Shown here piece after piece: positions 1 through 4,310 of a stretch of DNA of 5,533 nucleotides. The notes under the pieces are model-generated. The model was not told the DNA's origin and did not search any database. It saw only the letters and a list, made by a program, of their open reading frames with translations. The position numbers and the translations under genes were made by a program. Each line of letters opens with the position of its first letter. Positions within the stretch are counted from its first letter, which is position 1. Source of the stretch: an uncultured Alphaproteobacteria bacterium (GTDB lineage: Bacteria; Pseudomonadota; Alphaproteobacteria; Caulobacterales; Caulobacteraceae); NCBI GenBank assembly GCA_903928755.1, contig CAIYSH010000225.1:1-5533 (forward strand), given 5' to 3'.

Positions 1-33
1 CACACACTGGAACATACTCTAAGGGGAACGCCC

Positions 34-465
34 ATGGACAGAATCGACCAGGGCCTGACGGATCTTGCTGAGGAGTTTGAACTCCTGGGTGATTGGGAAG
101 AGCGCTATCGCTATGTCATCGAGCTCGGGAAAGATCTCGCGGCTCTGACAGAGGCCGAACGCAGCGAATCCAACAAGGTACGGGGTTGCGCCAGCCAGGT
201 CTGGCTGGTGACCGAACCACAGACCGACGGCACGATAAACCTGCGCGGGGACTCTGACGCCCACATAGTGCGGGGCCTCATCGCCCTGCTCCTACACTTG
301 CTTTCCGGACGCACCGCAGCTGAAATCCTTGCCTTCGACGCCCGGGCAGCTTTCGGCAGGCTTGGCCTCGCAGATCATCTCTCCGCCCAGAGGTCGAATG
401 GACTGGCCTCCATGGTCGAGAGGCTGAGGCGGGACGCGAACGCCCTGATCACGGCCAAATCCTGA
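34..465 (+). CDS. sufE: SufE family Fe-S cluster assembly sulfur acceptor
   Basis: Predicted 143-residue cytoplasmic protein, close to the usual SufE length of about 140. SufE takes persulfide sulfur from the cysteine desulfurase SufS and passes it to the SufBCD scaffold for iron-sulfur cluster assembly. The N-terminal part (about 8-50) has the family pattern, including GDWEERYRYVIELG and the NKVRGCASQVWL signature. C52 in that signature is the expected sulfur-accepting cysteine and is the only cysteine in the protein. The C-terminal half (about 80-140) is the usual helical region, with LLSGRTAAEIL and a GL..HLS..R.NGLASMVERL stretch. The ATG at 34 is preceded by AAGGGG (21-26) at 7-nt spacing, which fixes the start. 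It stands alone here: no sufS or sufBCD is visible, and its neighbour is convergent. A CsdE-type partner role cannot be excluded from sequence alone. Family assignment is secure. Confidence 0.93.
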   Translation: MDRIDQGLTDLAEEFELLGDWEERYRYVIELGKDLAALTEAERSESNKVRGCASQVWLVTEPQTDGTINLRGDSDAHIVRGLIALLLHLLSGRTAAEILAFDARAAFGRLGLADHLSAQRSNGLASMVERLRRDANALITAKS

Positions 466-522
466 TCCTGGACTGGAAGAGTGTAGGGTCCGAATGCCAG
501 ACACGCCCTGTCGGAACAGGCC

Positions 523-1017
523 TCAGGCGGCGCGGATTCCGGTTTGATGGTGGGTTTCAGGCTTCATGCCGACGACCGCATCGAAGCCCAGGATCATATC
601 GACATCGACGCCATTTGTGGCCAGGGGAAGCCTTAACCAGAGAACTGAAATGTGAGCTGCGGCCCGCCACGCCATGTTGTGCAGGCCGACGGCCGGACGA
701 CGGTCATGAACAATCCCGGTCAGCTCAGTCTGCCAATATTCGGCTTCCGGTGCAGCATAGACATCCCGAAGGGTCCGGCCGGTGATTTCCTGGCCATACA
801 CGCTGTAGAGTCCCGTTCCCGCCAAACGCAGACGGAATTCGAGCGGGTCGGATTTTACATCGATCAAACTCAATGTCGGCAGAAGACTTTTCAGGTCTTC
901 AGGCCGGATATCGCAGCGGCCAGGCAGCTTGGGACCCCGTTTGAGCCCCACCCAATAGGTGTAAAGCTCCTGGTGCGCCCTGGCTGCCGCCGCAGAAGCC
1001 CCGATCTGCGTCGCCAT
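523..1017 (-). CDS. single-domain PAS_5 family protein
   Basis: Predicted 164-residue soluble protein made of one PAS_5-type domain, with no kinase, cyclase or DNA-binding output domain. Family-typical stretches run in order: LYTYWVGLKRG (about 18-28), LPGRCDIRPEDLKSLLPTLSL (31-51), FRLRLAGTGL (61-70) and YGQEITGRTLRDVY (74-87). The remainder is the beta-sheet part of the PAS fold (about 100-150). PAS_5 proteins are abundant in Alphaproteobacteria and mostly uncharacterised. Caulobacter MopJ is a single-domain PAS protein that influences cell-cycle signalling, but orthology cannot be claimed here. The start is the ATG at 1017, because AAGGA lies 8 nt upstream of it (1026-1030). An in-frame TTG at 1035 lacks such a site. 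The gene is convergent with sufE across 57 bp. Its upstream region contains four GANTC sites. Ligand and partner are unknown. Confidence 0.82.
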   Translation of the reverse strand: MATQIGASAAAARAHQELYTYWVGLKRGPKLPGRCDIRPEDLKSLLPTLSLIDVKSDPLEFRLRLAGTGLYSVYGQEITGRTLRDVYAAPEAEYWQTELTGIVHDRRPAVGLHNMAWRAAAHISVLWLRLPLATNGVDVDMILGFDAVVGMKPETHHQTGIRAA

Positions 1018-1025
1018 ATTCAGAT

Positions 1026-1030
1026 TCCTT
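1026..1030 (-). promoter_or_regulatory. ribosome binding site of the PAS_5 gene
   Basis: The minus strand reads AAGGA followed by 8 nt and ATG (1015-1017). This is the clearest Shine-Dalgarno match near the gene and favours the ATG over the TTG 18 nt further upstream, which would place this site inside the coding region. Confidence 0.75.
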
Positions 1031-1058
1031 AACAACCCCTTGGAATCACAACGAATCG

Positions 1059-1088
1059 CTTATCGCCTGATCCGCGAATCGGCGGCAA
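1059..1088 (-). promoter_or_regulatory. candidate promoter of the PAS_5 gene, with embedded GANTC site
   Basis: The minus strand shows TTGCCG (1083-1088) and GATAAG (1059-1064) separated by 18 nt, a plausible but imperfect sigma-70-type promoter. A GANTC site (1076-1080) lies inside the spacer and another (1053-1057) lies just downstream of the -10 element, near the expected transcription start. Such placement is what is described for promoters sensitive to CcrM methylation and GcrA. Just upstream are two TTAA motifs (1091-1094 and 1100-1103) with a 5-nt gap, unlike the 7-nt gap of a CtrA box. The promoter call is by eye only. Confidence 0.35.
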
Positions 1089-1140
1089 GTTTAAAAGTGT
1101 TAACGGACCCACTTTTCCACCGCCCGGGCCGCAGAAACGT

Positions 1141-1170
1141 AAAACGCCCGCCGGTGCAAACCGACGGGCG
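1141..1170 (-). terminator. Rho-independent terminator of the mucR-like gene
   Basis: On the minus strand a 10-bp GC-rich stem (CGCCCGTCGG with CCGGCGGGCG, one G-U pair) encloses a 6-nt loop and is followed directly by TTTTACGTTT. It lies 28 nt past the TAA stop of the mucR-like gene. The stem is 1145-1154 with 1161-1170, and the T-rich tract begins at 1144 and reads leftward. It should insulate the PAS_5 gene from transcription arriving from the mucR-like gene. Confidence 0.88.
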
Positions 1171-1174
1171 CAGT

Positions 1175-1196
1175 GTCTGAACCGGTGTTTTCAGAC
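1175..1196 (-). repeat. 7-bp hairpin between the mucR stop codon and its terminator
   Basis: GTCTGAA (1175-1181) pairs perfectly with TTCAGAC (1190-1196) around an 8-nt loop. It starts 1 nt after the stop codon and lies 4 nt before the terminator stem, so the transcript would end in two hairpins in tandem. It has no T-tract of its own, so it is more likely a 3'-end stabilising element than a second terminator. Confidence 0.5.
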
Positions 1197-1197
1197 C

Positions 1198-1620
1198 TTA
1201 CTTGCCGCGCTTGCGCGGAGCCTGACGTCCACCCTGGCCCAGGCCCATCTGCTTGGCCAGATCCGAACGCGCCTTGGCGTAATTCGGGGCAACCATGGGA
1301 TAGTCCTTGGGCAGGTTCCATTTGGCCCGATAATCCTCAGGGCTCATATTGTACTTCGTGCGCAGGTGACGCTTGAGGGACTTGAACTTGCGGCCATCTT
1401 CCAGGCAGACAAGATGATCCGGCGTAATGGAGCGGCGAACCGGCACGGCTGGTTCCTTGGGAGCAGCTTCCGGAACTTCCACAATACCCGTAATGCCAGA
1501 CAGTGCGCGGTGAACGCTCTGAATCAACCCTGGCAGTTCGGCGGCAGAAACCGAATTGTTTCCAACATAGGCCGACACAATGTCAGCCGTCATTTCAATA
1601 ACTTCTGATTTCTCGTCCAT
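1198..1620 (-). CDS. Ros/MucR family transcriptional regulator
   Basis: Predicted 140-residue DNA-binding protein of the Ros/MucR family, with mucR as a likely name. The N-terminal part (about 8-40: VIEMTADIVSAYVGNNSVSAAELPGLI and onward) is the conserved segment that mediates oligomerisation in MucR proteins. A proline-rich linker follows (50-60), then the zinc-finger-like DNA-binding domain (about 63-127) with HLVCLEDGRKFKSLKRHL and DYPMVAPNYAKARSDLAKQMGLGQ. The tail is basic (RQAPRKRGK). Of the four zinc ligands in Ros, only C72 and the first histidine (H85) remain: the second cysteine is D75 and the second histidine site reads K89-Y90. In Caulobacter, MucR proteins repress many genes, including cell-cycle and motility genes, and bind AT-rich DNA. 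The start chosen is the ATG at 1620, which matches the usual family N-terminus and has GGA 9 nt upstream. An in-frame ATG at 1665 lacks a ribosome binding site and lies inside an inverted repeat. Confidence 0.93.
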   Translation of the reverse strand: MDEKSEVIEMTADIVSAYVGNNSVSAAELPGLIQSVHRALSGITGIVEVPEAAPKEPAVPVRRSITPDHLVCLEDGRKFKSLKRHLRTKYNMSPEDYRAKWNLPKDYPMVAPNYAKARSDLAKQMGLGQGGRQAPRKRGK

Positions 1621-1655
1621 TACATAGGTTCCGTGAATATGATCATGACTCTCGA

Positions 1656-1672
1656 CTGATTCCATAAATCAG
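1656..1672. repeat. perfect 6-bp inverted repeat in the mucR upstream region
   Basis: CTGATT (1656-1661) and AATCAG (1667-1672) flank a 5-nt spacer. The element lies 36-52 bp upstream of the chosen mucR start, downstream of the candidate -10, so it would fall in the 5' leader. It overlaps a GANTC site (1658-1662), and a second GANTC lies at 1647-1651. It could be an operator, for instance for autoregulation, which is known in this family, or a leader hairpin. Short enough to be chance. Confidence 0.4.
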
Positions 1673-1684
1673 TTGCGAAGGGCT

Positions 1685-1715
1685 CTTATACCCATGTCTT
1701 GATCCATACAAGCAA
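1685..1715 (-). promoter_or_regulatory. candidate promoter of the mucR-like gene
   Basis: The minus strand shows TTGCTT (1710-1715) and TATAAG (1685-1690) with a 19-nt spacer, longer than ideal. Transcription would begin near 1678, giving a leader of about 58 nt to the ATG at 1620. A 9-bp direct repeat, TGTATGGAT on the minus strand, occurs at 1702-1710 (within this promoter) and 1731-1739 (just upstream), so a regulator might act here. Confidence 0.3.
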
Positions 1716-1739
1716 TGAGCCGAAATCAATATCCATACA
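1702..1739. repeat. pair of 9-bp direct repeats upstream of mucR
   Basis: ATCCATACA occurs at 1702-1710 and again at 1731-1739, with starts 29 bp apart. Both lie at or upstream of the candidate -35 of mucR in AT-rich sequence, a position suited to a regulator binding site. No factor can be named. Confidence 0.4.
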
Positions 1740-1773
1740 GCGTAAATTGAAGATTTTGACGCCATCGCCTGCA

Positions 1774-1812
1774 AATACCGCAATTACAATCCTGCATTCT
1801 TATTGCGGTATT
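1774..1812. repeat. perfect 11-bp inverted repeat with 17-nt spacer
   Basis: AATACCGCAAT (1774-1784) is the exact reverse complement of ATTGCGGTATT (1802-1812). The pairing stops on both sides. As RNA it would form an 11-bp stem with a 17-nt loop. Neither strand has a proper T-tract after it (only TTT on the minus strand), so it is a poor intrinsic terminator. A two-site operator or a structured RNA fits better. It lies about 154-192 bp upstream of the mucR start. Confidence 0.6.
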
Positions 1813-1850
1813 ACCACTTTCCAGAGGTTGCAGGCCGCCCGATATTACCA
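1806..1850. repeat. near-identical direct repeat CGRTATTACCA, two copies
   Basis: CGGTATTACCA (1806-1816) and CGATATTACCA (1840-1850) match at 10 of 11 positions, with starts 34 bp apart. The first copy overlaps the right arm of the 11-bp inverted repeat, and the left arm contains the same CGGTATT core in inverted orientation (1774-1780). Together this gives three cores, two direct and one inverted. Confidence 0.45.
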
Positions 1851-1986
1851 TCCGGATCAGCAAGCCGCTGAACGCATGATGCATGTGCAGAACAGTGGCA
1901 AGAGGTTGTCAGATCGAAGCCTGTCCAGCATTTTTGAATCCGGACTTGTTTATCGTTTGAGGCGTTCGCCCGTAATCGACACGGCT

Positions 1987-3216
1987 CTAGCTTGGCTGCG
2001 CAAATTCGTGACGCAGGGCCAGAACAGCAGATTTCTGCGCGACTGAATATTCGTCTGCATCGAAGTCCTCACCATCACGGATGGCGCGGATCAGGGCGGG
2101 GGTCATGGACGACGAGAGCGACCAGTTCCAGTATTTCAGGACGGTCTGGGCACGATCTACAGCGATCATGTCGTAGATGGTCTGAACATAGGCAAATTGC
2201 GGATCAGGATTGCCATCCGCCCCGATTTCCGGCCGGCGCAGGCCACGCCAGAGGGCGCGCAGGGCAGGTTTCGGCAGACCGGTTGACTTGCAGAGTACCG
2301 CCAGGGGCTCACCGCCGGGATCCATGAAGATCTTTGCTCCGGTCATGGGCTTGAGACCTGAGAGATAGGAAATCTCCTCGGCCACCTCGCGCGTCAGACC
2401 GTACTGCGCCGCAGTGATTGCGGCTTCAAGGCTGTCAAACGGGCTCTTTTCAAGGGCGGCACGGTTTCTCTGACGACGCTCGATGAACTGCAGGGCCTTG
2501 CGGGTGAGCGGGTCCTGCCAGCCCTCGGCGGCCGCGATAGGGAAGACGTCGCCCGAGGCTTCCTGCAGGACTTCGCGGGAGACGGCAAAGCGCTGGAGGA
2601 TTGTCCGACGCTCATCCTTTCCCACCCACCAGAACAGAACATAGGCATGGGAAGGCCGGAGTTCAGGTCTGTGCAGGAGGGTTGCAGCCAGTTCAGTTGC
2701 CCCCCGGGTGACTGCCACAATGGTCTCGATGGCAGATCCCGACAGTCGTGCCATGTCATTTCGGAGCAGAGCGTCTATGATGGGCGGCTCTTCAAACTCG
2801 ACCAGAACATCAGCCAGCACTTCACTGACCCCTCGCCGGAGGGCGATCAGCCGCCGGTGTCCGACACCTGTATGGCGTGCGCAGTCGATAAGATCCGGAT
2901 CCGACAGCGACGCGCAGTCGTTAAGCAGGACTGAGGCTATGTCCAGTTGATCGCGCAGCAGGACCCGCACCAGGCTTGCTGGAATTTCAGACAGGCCAGC
3001 CAGCCGCCGTGCGACCCGACGGCGCTCGTCCGGCTCCGCATCGCGCAGCATGTCCACCAGCAGGTCGGCGGTCACGGCCCGCTCGAAGGCATTGACCCGC
3101 GAACCGGGGAGACTGACCACATCGGCAAGGCGCTTGAGCAATGCCAGACGCGACTTGAAGGCCACTGGCTGTGGCATCTGGCGCTCGAAGGCTTCGGTCA
3201 GGGAGACATCGCTCAT
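1987..3216 (-). CDS. DUF2336 domain-containing protein
   Basis: Predicted 409-residue protein with no signal peptide or membrane segment. It looks almost entirely helical, like a HEAT-type repeat solenoid. DUF2336-like features lie in the N-terminal two thirds: an acidic-basic helical stretch ending in ERRRVARRLAGL, then LVRVLLRDQLDIASVLL, HRRLIALRRGVSEVLADVLVE and IIDALLRNDMARLS, each pair of helices resembling the next. The C-terminal part (about 270-409), with PALRALWRGLRRPEIGAD and YVQTIYDMIAVDRAQTVLKYW, is less recognisable and may be a family-specific extension. The molecular function of DUF2336 is not known; a scaffold or protein-interaction role is only a guess from the fold. The start is uncertain. 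I prefer the ATG at 3216, but the nearest purine stretch (GGGA) is only 3 nt away. A GTG at 3234 is in frame but has no visible ribosome binding site. The crotonase gene lies 66 bp upstream on the same strand, so cotranscription is possible. Confidence 0.8.
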   Translation of the reverse strand: MSDVSLTEAFERQMPQPVAFKSRLALLKRLADVVSLPGSRVNAFERAVTADLLVDMLRDAEPDERRRVARRLAGLSEIPASLVRVLLRDQLDIASVLLNDCASLSDPDLIDCARHTGVGHRRLIALRRGVSEVLADVLVEFEEPPIIDALLRNDMARLSGSAIETIVAVTRGATELAATLLHRPELRPSHAYVLFWWVGKDERRTILQRFAVSREVLQEASGDVFPIAAAEGWQDPLTRKALQFIERRQRNRAALEKSPFDSLEAAITAAQYGLTREVAEEISYLSGLKPMTGAKIFMDPGGEPLAVLCKSTGLPKPALRALWRGLRRPEIGADGNPDPQFAYVQTIYDMIAVDRAQTVLKYWNWSLSSSMTPALIRAIRDGEDFDADEYSVAQKSAVLALRHEFAQPS

Positions 3217-3282
3217 GGTCCCGGATGGAACCACAACGTAGTTAACGAACCCTGTTCAGCCCCCCGATTCAAGGCCAGTGCC

Positions 3283-4167
3283 CTACCGGAATTCAGGGGC
3301 CGTCCAGTGATCCCAGATATCCGGCAGGTCGGTGGAAACCTTGTCCGGATAAACTGCCGGGCGCTTTTCCAGGAAGGACATGACCCCTTCCTTGGCGTCG
3401 GCCATCTTGCCACGGGCCTGGATGCCACGGCTGTCAGCCATGTGGGCCTCAATGGGGTGGCTGGCACCAGCCATGCGCCAGATCAGCTGGCGGGTCAGGG
3501 CGATGGAAACCGGGGCGGTATTGTCGGCGATTTCCCGGGCCAGGGCCTTGGCGGCGGGCAGCAGGTCGTCTGGCGCGTGTAGCGAACGGACCAGGCCCTT
3601 GTCGAAGGCTTCCTGGGCCGGGAAGACGCGGCCCGTATAGCACCACTCCAGCGCCGTCTGAACGCCCACCAGCTTGGACAGGAAGTAGGACGAGGCCGCC
3701 TCGGGGTTCAGGCCGCGACGGGCAAAGACCAGGCCATACCGCGCCTCGGTGGACGCCATACGAATGTCCATGGCCAGCTGCATGGTGACGCCCACGCCCA
3801 CCGCCGGGCCATTCACCGCCGCGATCACCGGCTTGAGGCTCTCGTAAATCCGCAGGGTCAACAGACCGCCGCCATCCCGCTGGACGCCTTCCTTGGTCCG
3901 CGCTGCCTTGTCGGCCCCACCCCGGGCATCATAGTCAAAGGTCTGCCCGCCAGCCGACAGGTCCGCCCCAGCGCAGAAGCCGCGCCCGGCGCCCGTCACG
4001 ATCACACAGCGCACATCGTCGGCAGCGTCGGTGAAGTCAAAGGCCGCAATCATGTCCAGCATCATCTGGGTATTGAAGGCGTTCAGCTTGTCTGGGCGGT
4101 TCAGGGTGAGAACGGCGATACCGTCCTCGACGTCCAGCTTGATGGTCTCGAATGTGGGGGCGGTCAT
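3283..4167 (-). CDS. crotonase-fold enoyl-CoA hydratase/isomerase family protein
   Basis: Predicted 294-residue cytoplasmic enzyme acting on an acyl-CoA thioester. The crotonase core is clear: NRPDKLNAFN (23-32), the first oxyanion-hole segment GRGFCAGADL (61-70), the second NGPAVGVGV (119-127), then RRGLNPEAASSYFLSKLVG (150-168), and a C-terminal helical part containing TAPVSIALTRQLIWRM. By eye alignment to rat mitochondrial enoyl-CoA hydratase, the two catalytic glutamates (144 and 164) fall at T128 and F148 and are missing. E156 in NPEAASS instead matches the position of the catalytic glutamate of ECI2-type delta3-delta2-enoyl-CoA isomerases (SPEGCSS). An isomerase or other crotonase reaction is therefore at least as likely as hydration. 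The ATG at 4167 is chosen because GGGAG lies 9 nt upstream; a TTG at 4203 is in frame but unsupported. It is divergent from an acyl-CoA ligase gene, which suggests a shared catabolic route. Confidence 0.9.
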   Translation of the reverse strand: MTAPTFETIKLDVEDGIAVLTLNRPDKLNAFNTQMMLDMIAAFDFTDAADDVRCVIVTGAGRGFCAGADLSAGGQTFDYDARGGADKAARTKEGVQRDGGGLLTLRIYESLKPVIAAVNGPAVGVGVTMQLAMDIRMASTEARYGLVFARRGLNPEAASSYFLSKLVGVQTALEWCYTGRVFPAQEAFDKGLVRSLHAPDDLLPAAKALAREIADNTAPVSIALTRQLIWRMAGASHPIEAHMADSRGIQARGKMADAKEGVMSFLEKRPAVYPDKVSTDLPDIWDHWTAPEFR

Positions 4168-4210
4168 GGGCTGGTCTCCCTGGAGGAATTGATTTTCTTG
4201 CAAAGGGCCC

Positions 4211-4233
4211 GCTTGACGGACGGTCCGTCAAGC
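4211..4233. promoter_or_regulatory. perfect 23-bp palindrome, probable repressor operator
   Basis: Arms GCTTGACGGAC (4211-4221) and GTCCGTCAAGC (4223-4233) are exact reverse complements around a single central base, G4222. The length, perfect symmetry and TTGAC..GTCAA ends resemble operators of TetR-family repressors of fatty-acid and acyl-CoA catabolism. The palindrome contains -35-like TTGACG on both strands, so a bound repressor could block both divergent genes. The regulator gene is not in the window, and the TetR assignment is inference. Confidence 0.7.
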
Positions 4234-4271
4234 ACGGCATATGAATCCCACAAGAATATTTTTCGGGAGAC

Positions 4272-4292
4272 GGCCCCGCTCCGGCGCGGGCC
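4272..4292 (+). other. GC-rich hairpin in the acyl-CoA ligase leader
   Basis: GGCCCCGC (4272-4279) pairs with positions 4284-4292 as 8 bp with one bulged C (4287) and a TCCG tetraloop. It lies 8 nt before the ribosome binding site of the ligase gene. No T-tract follows on either strand, so it is not an ordinary intrinsic terminator. It may affect mRNA stability or translation, or be chance in GC-rich sequence. Confidence 0.35.
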
Positions 4293-4310
4293 CCACAGTC
4301 AGGAAGAGCC

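Larger units (their letters stand above)
1621..1986. other. 366-bp non-coding region between the DUF2336 and mucR-like genes
   Basis: Both flanking genes are on the minus strand, so this holds the 3' end of the DUF2336 transcript and the promoter region of the mucR-like gene. It is visibly richer in A and T than the coding sequence around it. I see no convincing gene: the only long open frame begins with a TTG lacking a ribosome binding site and runs antisense into the DUF2336 gene. No clear intrinsic terminator for the DUF2336 gene was found. The region does contain an 11-bp inverted repeat (1774-1812), related direct repeats (1806-1850), the TGTATGGAT pair and a candidate mucR promoter. It could hide a small RNA, but no complete promoter-terminator pair was seen. 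Confidence 0.6.
4168..4310. promoter_or_regulatory. divergent intergenic control region of the crotonase and acyl-CoA ligase genes
   Basis: This 143-bp gap must hold promoters for both genes. It contains a perfect 23-bp palindrome (4211-4233), a GANTC site (4243-4247), an AT-rich patch (about 4251-4263), a GC-rich hairpin (4272-4292) and ribosome binding sites at both ends. TTGACG, a good -35 match, occurs on both strands inside the palindrome, but no well-spaced strong -10 was found for either direction. Confidence 0.6.

Noticed and set aside
507..520. Short hairpin CCTGT-CGGA-ACAGG between the convergent sufE and PAS_5 genes
   Set aside because: Only 5 bp of stem and no T-tract on either strand, so it cannot be called a terminator, although termination must occur near here for one or both genes.
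652..1032. A 126-codon open frame opposite the PAS_5 gene
   Set aside because: The minus strand carries clear PAS_5 sequence and a good ribosome binding site; the plus frame shows neither.
1756..1790. TTGACG (1756-1761) and TACAAT (1785-1790) as a plus-strand promoter
   Set aside because: Each box is a good match, but the 23-nt spacing is too long for a sigma-70 promoter and no gene or terminator lies downstream on that strand.
1961..1970. GGCGTTCGCC inverted repeat just past the DUF2336 stop codon
   Set aside because: A 4-bp stem with a 2-nt gap cannot form a useful hairpin, and no T-tract follows on the minus strand.
1699..2046. A 115-codon open frame on the plus strand in the repeat-rich region
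   Set aside because: It starts with TTG and no ribosome binding site, has no recognisable motif, spans the 11-bp inverted repeat, and runs 60 bp antisense into the DUF2336 gene. A gene remnant is possible but not supported.
2947..3582. A 211-codon open frame on the plus strand
   Set aside because: It lies opposite the well-supported DUF2336 and crotonase genes, spans the gap between them, and shows no family motif or ribosome binding site.
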